Source of the DNA: Saccharothrix sp. NRRL B-16348
GTDB taxonomy: Bacteria; Actinomycetota; Actinomycetes; Mycobacteriales; Pseudonocardiaceae
Reading direction: 5' to 3'
Length of the DNA stretch: 64,000 bases
Assembly (NCBI RefSeq): GCF_001280085.1
Contig: NZ_LGED01000217.1
Location: forward strand, 143,995-207,994
Under the pieces are notes generated by a model. That model had not been told where the DNA came from and searched no databases. It saw nothing but the letters and a program-made list of their open reading frames with translations. The position numbers and the translations under genes were made by a program. Shown here piece after piece: positions 34,751-42,725 of this stretch. The stretch's first letter is position 1. Each line of letters opens with the position of its first letter.

Positions 34751-35377
34751 ATGACCGACAACAGCAGGCAACCCTTGTTCGACCACCGACTCCGGGACCG
34801 GTTCTTCAGCCAACGCGTGCTGGTCCTCGACGGTCCGCTCGACGACGACAACGGGACGGTGCTGGCCACCCAGCTCCTCTCCCTCGCCGCGGACGACCCC
34901 GTGAAGGACATCGCGCTGTGGATCCACTCGCCGGGCGGCTCGGTGCCGGCGATGCTCGCGATCCGCGACGTGATGCGGCTCGTGCCGTGCGACGTGGCCA
35001 CGCTCGCGTTGGGACTGGCGTGCAGCGCGGGGCAGTTCCTGCTCTCCGCGGGCACGCCGGGCAAGCGCTTCGCCCTCCCCCACGCCCGCATCCTGATGCA
35101 CCAGGGCTCGGCGGGGATCGGCGGATCGGCCGTCGAGGTGCAGGTGCAGGCGGACGACCTGCGGCACACCCGCGACACCGTGCTCGGGCTCATCGCCGAG
35201 GACACCGGCCAGCCGATCGACCGGATCTTCACCGACTCCCTGCACGACCGCTGGTTCACCACCGCGCAGGCGCTCGACTACGGCTTCATCGACCAGGTCG
35301 TCGAGCGCCTCGACCAGGTCGTGCCCGTCCGCACGCACGAGCTGGGGCTCGGTTCGAGGGCAGGGATCCGCGCATGA
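34751..35377 (+). CDS. clpP: ATP-dependent Clp protease proteolytic subunit, catalytically complete
   Basis: A 208-residue ClpP. The catalytic Ser is in GLACSAGQF, the His in ILMHQG, the Asp in IFTDSLHDR, so the triad is complete. It starts at ATG 34751 (MTDNSRQ); an ATG four codons upstream is possible. The stop overlaps the second clpP gene (ATGA). Such second clpP operons (clpP3clpP4 of Streptomyces) are backup proteases induced by PopR when the main ClpP1P2 fails. Confidence 0.9.
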   Translation: MTDNSRQPLFDHRLRDRFFSQRVLVLDGPLDDDNGTVLATQLLSLAADDPVKDIALWIHSPGGSVPAMLAIRDVMRLVPCDVATLALGLACSAGQFLLSAGTPGKRFALPHARILMHQGSAGIGGSAVEVQVQADDLRHTRDTVLGLIAEDTGQPIDRIFTDSLHDRWFTTAQALDYGFIDQVVERLDQVVPVRTHELGLGSRAGIRA

Positions 35378-35964
35378 GCACGTACACCATCCCCAACGTC
35401 ATCACCCGCGGCCTGGGCGGCGAGCGGATCATGGACGTCTACTCGCACCTGCTGTCCGAGCGGATCGTCTACCTCGGCACCGCGATCGACTCCGGCGTGG
35501 CCAACGCGCTGATCGCCCAGTTGCTGTACCTGGAAGCGGACAACCCGGACCGCGAGATCAACCTGTACATCAACAACGAGGGCGGCGACCCGTCCGCGAT
35601 GCTCGCGCTGTACGACACCATCCGCTACATCAAGGCGCCGGTGTCGACGACGTGCGTCGGCCAGGCCGTCGCGACCGGCGCGGTGCTGCTGGCCGCGGGC
35701 GCCGCCGGGCACCGCTTCGTGCTGCCCCACACCAGGGTGGTGCTGCACCAGCCCGCCGCGCAGGGCCGCGGCGCCATCCCGGACCTCATCCTGCAGGCCG
35801 ACGAGGTGGTGCGGGTGCGCGCGCAGCTCGAAGCGATCCTCTCGCTGCACACCGGCCGCGAGGTCGCGGAACTGCGGCACGACACCGACCGCGACCGGGT
35901 GTTCGACGCGGCGGACGCCGTCGCCTACGGGCTCGCGGACCGGGTCCTCGAGCACCGGGCCTGA
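35374..35964 (+). CDS. clpP: Clp protease subunit lacking the catalytic serine (ClpR-like)
   Basis: A 196-residue ClpP-fold protein. It keeps the His (VVLHQP) and Asp (LRHDTDRDR) regions, but the nucleophile elbow reads GQAVATGAVLL where active ClpP has GQAASMGA, so the Ser position is Ala. The oligomer-forming regions (ISGLHTG-like handle LSLHTGREV) look intact. Coupled to an active paralogue by a 4-bp overlap, it probably forms mixed rings in which only half the subunits cut, as with cyanobacterial and plastid ClpR. Confidence 0.87.
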   Translation: MSTYTIPNVITRGLGGERIMDVYSHLLSERIVYLGTAIDSGVANALIAQLLYLEADNPDREINLYINNEGGDPSAMLALYDTIRYIKAPVSTTCVGQAVATGAVLLAAGAAGHRFVLPHTRVVLHQPAAQGRGAIPDLILQADEVVRVRAQLEAILSLHTGREVAELRHDTDRDRVFDAADAVAYGLADRVLEHRA

Positions 35965-35974
35965 GCACGCGGTC

Positions 35975-36346
35975 TCAGGCGGCCATGAGCACGGGTCCTG
36001 CCGGGCGTCGCCCGACCGCGGGGCCCGTGCCGCGGCGCTGCCCGACCACCGGGCTCGTGCCGCGGCGACGGCGGACGTCGCCCGCGATGTCGGCGAGCAG
36101 GTCGACCAGGTCGACGCCGAGCGCCCCGGTGACGGCGGCGATCATCTCGCTGGAGGGCTCCTTGCGGCCGCGTTCGATCTCCGAGAGGTACTGGGGCGAG
36201 ATGCCCGCCCGCTCCGCGATGTCGACGAGGCGGCTGCCCCGCTCCTCCCGTGCCGCCCGCAGGCTCCGGCCGAGCACGTCACGCCACAGCGGTTCCGGTT
36301 CGCGATCCGGCGTGCGCTTCTGGTGGAAAGGGAGGATGTCCGCCAT
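35975..36346 (-). CDS. popR: XRE-family regulator, PopR/ClgR-like, of the clp genes
   Basis: A 123-residue helix-turn-helix protein (~30-85: LRAAREERGSRLVDIAERAG, then QYLSEIERGRKEPSSEMI), the pattern of ClgR/PopR, activators of clp and lon genes in actinomycetes. The protein ends in LMAA; in Streptomyces, PopR and ClgR carry C-terminal alanines that make them ClpP substrates, giving feedback control. It is convergent with the clpP pair, whose stop is 10 bp away. Residues ~90-118 are a basic, low-complexity tail. Confidence 0.75.
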   Translation of the reverse strand: MADILPFHQKRTPDREPEPLWRDVLGRSLRAAREERGSRLVDIAERAGISPQYLSEIERGRKEPSSEMIAAVTGALGVDLVDLLADIAGDVRRRRGTSPVVGQRRGTGPAVGRRPAGPVLMAA

Positions 36347-36427
36347 GACGCCATCGTGACGCAGGTCCGGCGCTCAGGGCAGCGGTTCCGCTCCCGGCGG
36401 ACACGGCGGGCGTTGATCGTTAGCACA

Positions 36428-36447
36428 ACGTTGGCGCGACGTTGGCG
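36428..36447. repeat. 11-bp-period direct repeat between the XRE gene and the WXG100-like gene
   Basis: ACGTTGGCG occurs twice with an 11-bp period (36428-36436, 36439-36447), i.e. on the same face of the helix, between divergent genes. It could be a tandem half-site for a regulator. Confidence 0.35.
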
Positions 36448-36525
36448 GCCGTCACTTGACTGCCGGAGTCACCCCCGAAGATCCGTCACGGCTCGAACCC
36501 CAGCGTTTCGAGGAAGGTCCGGCTC

Positions 36526-37659
36526 ATGACAACAGGCACCGCCGCGGTGGCCCCCACGCGTACCATGCTCAGGCGAACCGCAGGCAGGGCCGACGTCGAC
36601 CAGCGGATCGAGGCGATCGGCAAGGAGGCGGAGGCCGAGCCCGCCTCCGTGGTGGGCAGGCCGACCGGTGGCCAGTTCCCCGCCGACCCGTTCGCGAGCC
36701 TGCAGGGCGTGGCGGGTTGGGCGGTCGACTACGTGACGTTCCTGCGTGAGCCGATCGACCAGCTGGAGGGCGACCCGCAGAGCGTGCAGGCCACCGTGGA
36801 CGCGATCCGCTCCACCGCCGAGCGGATGCGCGAGCTGGCCGCGACGCAGCGCGACACGCTGGCCAAGCCGCAGGGGTGGACCGGCAGCGCGCAGGAGGCC
36901 TACCAGACCAGCATGGACACCCTCGGTGAGGAGTTGGACTCGCTGGCCGGCGCGGTGGCCGTGAAGGGCGTCGTCATCGAGAACAGCGGCGCGATGGTGC
37001 AGGCGCTGCGCGAGGCGTTGCTGCACACCCTCGGCCAGTACTCCGACTCGCTGGTGCCGGGCGCGATCACCGCCTACGTGTTCGCCCCGATCACGTTCGG
37101 CGCGTCCATCGCGATGTTCCTGGGCTCCGTGGTGGACAGCGCGACCCAGCTCGGCACGAGCATCGCGGCCAAGATGGACGACCTCAACGCGGCGCTGACC
37201 CGCCAGGTCGACCGGGTCAAGCAGCTCGACGACATCTCCGACGAGGTCGGCCGGGGCTGGGAGCGGTTCGAGGCCGCGGCGGGCGGGGAGACGGCCACCG
37301 CGACGGCCCGCATGGCGTCCAAGCGGATTCTGCGCGAGGGCGAGGTCGCGGGGCAACCGACCGCACAGGCGTTGCGCCCCACGGAGCGGGGCCGCTTGGT
37401 GGCCGCCGAGGAGTCGGAAGCGCTGCGGCCCACGGGCTTCGTGGCGGCCGAGCGGCTCACCGGCCGGCTGCCCGACGAGCCGGTCCGCTACGCGCGGATG
37501 GAGGAGACGGTCCAGGCACAGCACGCCGTCCAAGCGGAACCGATGATGCGCGCCGTCCGCGCAACCGAACCACTCCAAGCACAGCACGCCGTCGCAGCCG
37601 AACCGATGATGCGTGCGAACCACTCCAAGCACAGCACGCCGTCGCAGCCGAACCGATGA
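36526..37659 (+). CDS. WXG100-like type VII secretion target, C-terminal repeats cut off by a frameshift
   Basis: A 377-residue protein as read. Residues ~45-140 form a WXG100-like helical pair with the WTG turn (GWTGSAQEAYQTSM); ~165-200 is hydrophobic (AYVFAPITFGASIAMFLG), then a helix. The C-terminal part is made of 21-residue repeats (EPLQAQHAVQAEPMMRAVRA). After one and a half units the frame shifts and ends at TGA 37657-37659; the remaining repeats continue in another frame (37656-37883). Removing one copy of the exact 50-bp duplication would give a 435-residue protein. Likely exported with the next gene's product; no ESX core genes are in the window. Confidence 0.75.
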   Translation: MTTGTAAVAPTRTMLRRTAGRADVDQRIEAIGKEAEAEPASVVGRPTGGQFPADPFASLQGVAGWAVDYVTFLREPIDQLEGDPQSVQATVDAIRSTAERMRELAATQRDTLAKPQGWTGSAQEAYQTSMDTLGEELDSLAGAVAVKGVVIENSGAMVQALREALLHTLGQYSDSLVPGAITAYVFAPITFGASIAMFLGSVVDSATQLGTSIAAKMDDLNAALTRQVDRVKQLDDISDEVGRGWERFEAAAGGETATATARMASKRILREGEVAGQPTAQALRPTERGRLVAAEESEALRPTGFVAAERLTGRLPDEPVRYARMEETVQAQHAVQAEPMMRAVRATEPLQAQHAVAAEPMMRANHSKHSTPSQPNR

Positions 37660-37805
37660 TGCGTGCGGTCCGCGCAACGGAGCCACTCCAGGCGCAGCAC
37701 GCCGTCCAGGCCGAACCGATGATGCGCGCCGTACGCGCGACCGAACCACTCCAGGCGCACGTCGTCCAAGAACAACCGGTGATGCGAGCTACCCACGTGC
37801 AGGCC
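37504..37805 (+). repeat. 63-bp coding tandem repeat array (21 residues per unit) with one 50-bp aberrant unit
   Basis: Unit starts at 37504, 37567, 37617, 37680 and 37743. All steps are 63 bp except 37567-37616, which is 50 bp. Bases 37567-37617 and 37617-37667 are identical, so an exact 50-bp direct duplication sits inside the array and changes the reading frame. The last unit is diverged. Confidence 0.85.
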
Positions 37806-37883
37806 GAATCGGTGGTGCGAGCGACCTATGCGGAGGCGCCCCTCCGCGAGTCGACGGTCCGCAGGGTCGAGGAGACCGAGTAG
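37656..37883 (+). pseudogene. Frame-shifted 3' part of the WXG100-like repeat protein
   Basis: The repeats resume in this frame (MMRAVRATEPLQAQHAVQAE onward) to a natural stop TAG at 37881-37883, ending VRRVEETE. The frame begins with ATG 37656, overlapping the premature TGA as ATGA, so reinitiation by coupled ribosomes is conceivable, although there is no ribosome site. Best seen as the displaced C-terminus of the gene at 36526. Confidence 0.7.
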
Positions 37884-37959
37884 GCGCGGGCGGTCCCTGA
37901 TCGCCCGGTCGAGAAGCTCCCCCGTCCTGCCACTCCCTGCGTTCCGCGGAGGCAACGCC

Positions 37960-39969
37960 ATGGTCACCAACCTGACACCCACCACGATCAGCACGCCCCC
38001 TCCCGGCGGCGGCTCCGGCTTCACGATGGACGAGTCCGCGATGGACACGCTCCAGCACCAGGCCGACGACCTGCGCACCGGCTACCAGGAGGTCTCGTCG
38101 GCGCTGTCCGGCCAGACCCTGGCGGGCAACGCGTTCGGCACCGCCGGCACGTTCGCCGCGGAGGCGTTCAACGCCTCGACCCGCAGGTCGGTCGAGCTGG
38201 CGGGCAAGGCCGCCTCGACGTTGGGACTCGTCGGCGACGGGCTGAAGGCCACCGCGCAGACGCACCTGGAAGCCGACCGCGCCAGCGTCGAGCAGTTCGC
38301 CATGGTCGACCCCGCCGCGATCGCCGACGCGCCTCAGGGCGCACCGGCGGGCGGCCCCAACGGCACCCCGACGACCCAGGGTCCGCCGGTCACCCCGACA
38401 CAGGACATCCCGGGCGGTTCCACCGGCGGTGGCGGAGGCGGAGGCAACCCCTCCCAGCCGCCGGTCACGCCGACGCAGGACATCCCCGGCGCCAACGGCA
38501 CCACGCAAGCCTCCAACTACACCGGCCCGGACGCGTCCGCGGGCCAGGCCGGTGTCCCCTCAGGTCAAGCCGGTGGCCCCTCGGGCCAGGGCGGTGGCGC
38601 GCCGACCGGCCAGCCGGGCGGGATTCCCACCGGTCAGATGCCCCCGATGCCGGGCATTCCGGCACCGTCCGGCGGATCCCCGACGATGCCGCCGGCCCCG
38701 GCAGGCACGCCAAGCGGCTCCGGTGGCGGTGGCGGCTCGGCGGAGGAGACCAAGGCCGCCGCCGCCCGGACATCCACCCCGGCACCGCAGGCCACGACAC
38801 CGACTCCCGCGCCGATTCCCGACTTCCCCGAGATCCCCGACCCGCCGCCCGTCCCCACCGGCTCCGGTGGCGGTGGCGGTGGCGGGGCGAGCCTCGCGGA
38901 CGCCCTCAAGACCACGCCCACGACCGGCGGCGAGTCGGCGTCCGGCACGAAGACCCCGGCCGGCGGCACCACCCCCTCCGCGAACACCACACCGCCGCCG
39001 ACGCCTCCCATCCCGGAGGTCCCGAAAGACCTGTTCAAGCAGCCCACCATCCCGGACCTCGGCACGGGCAGCGGCATCGGCGGAAGCACGGGCAGTGGCA
39101 CAGGCGGCGGTTCGGCCGGTGGGTCCTCGCCGTCGACTCCGAGCGCGACGACGCCGTCCGGCGGCATGACCCCTCCGCCGATGCCTTCCATCCCGGAAGT
39201 GCCGAAAGACCTGTTCAAGCAGCCGACGATCCCGGACCTCGGCACGCCCGCCGGCACGGGCACGTCTGGTGGCTCGCCGAGCGACGACGCGTCCAAGCCC
39301 ACCGCGCCGCCCCTACCCGACAACGAACGCCCCGGCCGCGACCGCGAAGACGGCGACCACAAGGGTGGCGATCGCGAGACCCGCGACCGTGAGGGTCGTG
39401 ACCGCGAGGCCAGCGACCGCGAAGGCCGTGACCGCGAAGGCGGCGAGCACGGCGGCGGTGGAGGCGGCGCGGGTGACGGTGGCGAGGACGACGGCCGGAC
39501 CGAGCGCGACCAGCACGGGTTCCCCATCACCTCGGTGGACGACAAGCCCTGCCTCGACCTGCGCGACCTCCCGGCGGAGGAGGGCGAGCGCTGGCAGGAG
39601 AAGATCCGCGACATCATCGCCACCAAGGGCGAAGGTTCCTTCTTCTGGGCGGGCGACACCATCGACGCCGAGGGTCAGCGGCACTCCCTCATGGACCTCG
39701 CCGAGTTCATGACCAACCTGGACAGCCGCACCGAGCCGACCGGACCGCACGAGCAGTCGGAGCGGCAGGTGTCGGACACCGTCGCGGCCAGCCCGGCGCG
39801 CAGCGCCAACGGCGACGTCTTCGTCCTCGTCGGCCCCAACCGCGCCGAGGGCGACCCGGTGGAGCTGACGGACTTCCCGACGCTCCAAGCCAATCCGAGG
39901 GTCGAACGGGTCTTCGCGATCGACGCCCTCACCGGCAAGGAGACCCAGATCCACCCGAAGACCGCCTGA
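37960..39969 (+). CDS. Large Pro/Gly-rich putative type VII-secreted effector with distinct C-terminal domain
   Basis: A 669-residue protein starting at ATG 37960 behind GGAGG. Residues ~20-120 are ESX-substrate-like helices (TLQHQADDLRTGYQEVSSAL...). Residues ~125-520 are low-complexity Pro/Gly/Thr with two near-identical PxIPEVPKDLFKQPTIPDLG blocks (bases ~39009-39066 and ~39183-39246) and a charged GDRE/GRDRE repeat stretch. The last ~150 residues are a compact domain (DKPCLDLRDLP, FFWAGDTID, VFVLVGPN, VELTDF) that could be a toxin. A faint resemblance to ADP-ribosyl cyclases is noted in the findings. No dedicated immunity gene follows. Confidence 0.75.
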   Translation: MVTNLTPTTISTPPPGGGSGFTMDESAMDTLQHQADDLRTGYQEVSSALSGQTLAGNAFGTAGTFAAEAFNASTRRSVELAGKAASTLGLVGDGLKATAQTHLEADRASVEQFAMVDPAAIADAPQGAPAGGPNGTPTTQGPPVTPTQDIPGGSTGGGGGGGNPSQPPVTPTQDIPGANGTTQASNYTGPDASAGQAGVPSGQAGGPSGQGGGAPTGQPGGIPTGQMPPMPGIPAPSGGSPTMPPAPAGTPSGSGGGGGSAEETKAAAARTSTPAPQATTPTPAPIPDFPEIPDPPPVPTGSGGGGGGGASLADALKTTPTTGGESASGTKTPAGGTTPSANTTPPPTPPIPEVPKDLFKQPTIPDLGTGSGIGGSTGSGTGGGSAGGSSPSTPSATTPSGGMTPPPMPSIPEVPKDLFKQPTIPDLGTPAGTGTSGGSPSDDASKPTAPPLPDNERPGRDREDGDHKGGDRETRDREGRDREASDREGRDREGGEHGGGGGGAGDGGEDDGRTERDQHGFPITSVDDKPCLDLRDLPAEEGERWQEKIRDIIATKGEGSFFWAGDTIDAEGQRHSLMDLAEFMTNLDSRTEPTGPHEQSERQVSDTVAASPARSANGDVFVLVGPNRAEGDPVELTDFPTLQANPRVERVFAIDALTGKETQIHPKTA

Positions 39970-39990
39970 TCCCGCAGACCTCCTGATCCC

Positions 39991-40023
39991 GCGGGCGCGG
40001 GAGCACCCCCATCCCGCGCCCGC
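39991..40023 (+). terminator. Intrinsic terminator after the effector gene
   Basis: A perfect 12-bp stem GCGGGCGCGGGA / TCCCGCGCCCGC with a 9-base loop, followed by TTCTCC, 21 bp after the stop. Confidence 0.7.
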
Positions 40024-40149
40024 TTCTCCGAACGTCCACCCGATGCACTGCGTGGCCGCGGTCGCTGAAGTGAGTGACTCAACGGTCGTGAAGGGCTGAA
40101 CTCCGTTGTGGACATTGGTGGCGCGACGGGCCGGTGCGACGATCGGGAG

Positions 40150-40848
40150 ATGACACACACGCCCGTGCAGGTGCCGGCCTCGGTCGAGCAGGTCATCGAA
40201 CGGATGCGGGAGATCGACCGGGCGTTGGACCCGCACGACGGCGTGGCCTGCTTCAACCGCATGTACCTGCGCGTCACGGAACTGGTCGGTCAGAACATCG
40301 TCGACGGCTTCTTCGAGGACCCGGCGTTCCTGGAGCGGATGGACGTGCTGTTCGCCGGGCTGTACTTCAAGGCGGTCGACGCGAAGACGGCGCCGGTGCC
40401 GTGGAAGCCGCTGTTCGACGCACGGGACAACCGCACCGTCTGGCCCGTCCAGTTCGCGCTGGCGGGCATGAACGCCCACATCAACCACGACCTGGCGCTG
40501 GCCGTCAACGCCACCTGCGCGGAACGCCGCACCACACCCCGGACCAAGCCGGTGCACGCCGACTACCTGCGGGTCAACGAGCTGCTGGCCAAGGTGGAGG
40601 CCGAGGTCCGCGCCGAGTACGAGCCCGAGCTGCTGAAGCTGCCCACGGCCGAGGCGGAGCAGCTCAAGCACGTCCTGTCCGGTTTCAGCATCGCCCGCGG
40701 CCGGGACGTCTCCTGGGGCGCCGCCCTGACCCTGTGGGACGAGCGCAACCTCGCCCCGCTCTACAACACCACCCTGGCCACGCTCGCCGCGGAAGTGGCG
40801 GTGGCCGGCGAGGGCCTGCTCACCCCCGTCGTGCCGCCACCGGCATAG
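40150..40848 (+). CDS. DUF5995 family protein
   Basis: A 232-residue cytoplasmic protein starting at ATG 40150. Helical, with the hallmark ALAGMNAHINHDLALAVNAT (two histidines and an aspartate, possibly metal-binding), plus HDGVACFNRMYLRVTE near the N-terminus. It matches the uncharacterised DUF5995 family. It stands alone between the effector gene and the convergent oxidoreductase gene, whose stop is only 3 bp away. Confidence 0.72.
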   Translation: MTHTPVQVPASVEQVIERMREIDRALDPHDGVACFNRMYLRVTELVGQNIVDGFFEDPAFLERMDVLFAGLYFKAVDAKTAPVPWKPLFDARDNRTVWPVQFALAGMNAHINHDLALAVNATCAERRTTPRTKPVHADYLRVNELLAKVEAEVRAEYEPELLKLPTAEAEQLKHVLSGFSIARGRDVSWGAALTLWDERNLAPLYNTTLATLAAEVAVAGEGLLTPVVPPPA

Positions 40849-40851
40849 CCG

Positions 40852-41955
40852 TCACAAGTCCGCGCCCGCCGTGCTCAGCCAGGGCGCGCCGGTCCCGGCC
40901 ATGCTCTCGTAGAACGGGTGGCCCTCGGTGATCTCGCCCTGGCCGACGGTGCGCCCGGTGAACGCCGACGCGTAGACGGCGGCGACGAACTCCATGGTCA
41001 CCCTGGTGTCGGCGGTGGACACCGGTGGTGTCCCGCCCGTGTCGAGGGCGTCGAGCACGGCGGCGAGCTGGGCGGTGTGGCCGCTCGGCGTGTCGGCCGG
41101 CCCGCTGTCCCACGCCGAGCCGGCGTCGGGCGCGGTGGGCGCGGCTGTGAACGTCCAGTTCGCGTCGTCGTACCCGTAGAGGTGTTCCAGGTCGACGGTG
41201 GCTCGCTCGAAGTCGAAGCGCAGCCGGCTGGTCTGGCGTGGCGACACCAGCGAGTTGACCACGGTGGCCACCGCGCCGGAGTCGAACCGCACGAGCGCGG
41301 CGGACACGTCCTCGGTGTCGGTCGGCCGGGCCTGGCGCGCGGCGATCGCGGTGACGCTGCTCCACTGGCCCAGGATCGACAGCAGCAGGTCGAACTGGTG
41401 GATGCCGTGCCCCATGGTCGGCCCGCCGCCCTCCACCTCCCACTTGCCCCGCCACGGGACGGCGAAGTAGTCGTCGTCGCGGAACCACAGCGTGTCCGCC
41501 GACGCCACCAGCGGCCGGCCCAGCGCGCCCTCCGCCACCAGCCGCCGCAACCGCACCGCCCCGGACCCGAACCGGTGCTGGAACACGGTGGCCATCGGCA
41601 CGCCGGCCGCCGCCTCGGCCGCGCGCAGCCGGTCGAGCCCGGCCAGCGACAGCACCGGCGGCTTCTCGACCACGGGCACCGCGCCCGCCTCCAGGCACTC
41701 CAGCGCCAGCGACAGGTGCGTCCCCGGCGGCGTGCACACGTGCACCAGGTCGGGTCGTTGGGCGTCGAGCAGGTCGGCCAGGGTCGGGTACGCGGGCACG
41801 TCCCAGGTCGCGGCGAACGCGGCGGCCCGGTCGGGCAGGAGGTCGACCGCCCCGACGAGCCGCGCCCGCCCGTCGAGGTGCCTGATCGCCTCGGCGTGGG
41901 CGGTGGCGATCGCGCCCGTGCCGACGATCGCGCAGGTGTAGCTGCCACTGGTCAC
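40852..41955 (-). CDS. Gfo/Idh/MocA-family sugar oxidoreductase (operon gene 4)
   Basis: A 367-residue NAD(P)-dependent sugar dehydrogenase. Rossmann motif CAIVGTGAIATAHAEAI at the N-terminus, EKP motif (VVEKPPVLS) at ~100 with the catalytic Lys, and a substrate domain with GGGPTMGHGIHQFDLLL holding the conserved His. It starts at a GTG overlapping the cupin gene stop (GTGA). Last gene of a four-gene operon with a second Gfo/Idh/MocA enzyme; probably a step in catabolism of an unusual or acidic sugar. Confidence 0.88.
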   Translation of the reverse strand: MTSGSYTCAIVGTGAIATAHAEAIRHLDGRARLVGAVDLLPDRAAAFAATWDVPAYPTLADLLDAQRPDLVHVCTPPGTHLSLALECLEAGAVPVVEKPPVLSLAGLDRLRAAEAAAGVPMATVFQHRFGSGAVRLRRLVAEGALGRPLVASADTLWFRDDDYFAVPWRGKWEVEGGGPTMGHGIHQFDLLLSILGQWSSVTAIAARQARPTDTEDVSAALVRFDSGAVATVVNSLVSPRQTSRLRFDFERATVDLEHLYGYDDANWTFTAAPTAPDAGSAWDSGPADTPSGHTAQLAAVLDALDTGGTPPVSTADTRVTMEFVAAVYASAFTGRTVGQGEITEGHPFYESMAGTGAPWLSTAGADL

Positions 41956-42725
41956 GAAAGATGCTCCTCGTCCGCTGGGGTTCCGGGTGGGACTGCTCCG
42001 GCGACGCACGACACGGCGGCGCCCACGTCGACCGGGCGCAGACGTCCGCACATGCCGAACACCCGCTCCGGCTCGCCCGCCTCGAACACCGCCGCCCGTT
42101 CCAGGTGCGGGGCCACGCCCAGGGACACGTCCCCCGCCATCGCGAGCGTGGCCTCGGCCTGGTCGAGCGGGCCGTCGCGCACGATCCCCGCCCAAGCGCC
42201 GGCCCGCCCCTGGACCAAGGCCGCGGCGGCGGCGTAGAACTCGCGCAGCGGACCCCGGTCCCCGTCCCGGAGCGCGTCCCGGATCCGCGTGAAGCCCTCC
42301 ACCGCCAGGTCACGGCGTCGGCGGGCGTCGGCGGCGCGGTCAGCCTCCGTCGCCCGGGCCGGCAAGGTCGCGGCGGCCCGGTAGCGGTCCGGATCGGCGA
42401 CGACCTCGGGCGGGAACGTCATCACCGCGTCACCCGCCTCGGGCAGCCCCGCGTTGCCCATCACGACGACCACCCGCAGACCACCGTGGTTGACGGCGCG
42501 GTGGATCGTGCCGGGGGTGAACCACACCACCGAACCTGCGGCGAGCGGGATCTCGCGGCAGCCGTCGAGGGTCACCGCGTGCAGCTCGCCCGTGCCGCCC
42601 ACGACCACGTAGCACTCGGTCGACGCCAGGTGCACGTGCGGGCTGCCGCCCACCACACCATCGGGCGCCGCGTCGTCGTAGACGTCCAGGAACGACAACG
42701 ACGTCCCGCCGGGAAACGTGCTCAC
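41952..42725 (-). CDS. Cupin-domain protein
   Basis: A 257-residue protein. The N-terminal cupin (~25-105) has the first metal motif GSPHVHLASTECYVVVGG(H-x-H-x5-E) and the second GTIHRAVNHGG. The C-terminal ~130 residues are helical (ARATEADRAADARRRR...) and match nothing known to me. It could be a sugar epimerase/isomerase or a sensor. It overlaps both neighbours by 4 bp in the Gfo/DUF6807 operon. Confidence 0.75.
   Translation of the reverse strand: MSTFPGGTSLSFLDVYDDAAPDGVVGGSPHVHLASTECYVVVGGTGELHAVTLDGCREIPLAAGSVVWFTPGTIHRAVNHGGLRVVVVMGNAGLPEAGDAVMTFPPEVVADPDRYRAAATLPARATEADRAADARRRRDLAVEGFTRIRDALRDGDRGPLREFYAAAAALVQGRAGAWAGIVRDGPLDQAEATLAMAGDVSLGVAPHLERAAVFEAGEPERVFGMCGRLRPVDVGAAVSCVAGAVPPGTPADEEHLS

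Noticed and set aside
38300..39460. Gly/Pro repeat stretch considered as a collagen-like protein or PE/PPE gene
   Set aside because: There is no Gly-x-y periodicity and no PE or PPE N-terminal motif; it is the linker of the putative effector.
36526..39969. Considered as a complete type VII secretion locus
   Set aside because: No EccB, EccC, EccD, EccE or mycosin gene is in the window; only substrate-like proteins are present.
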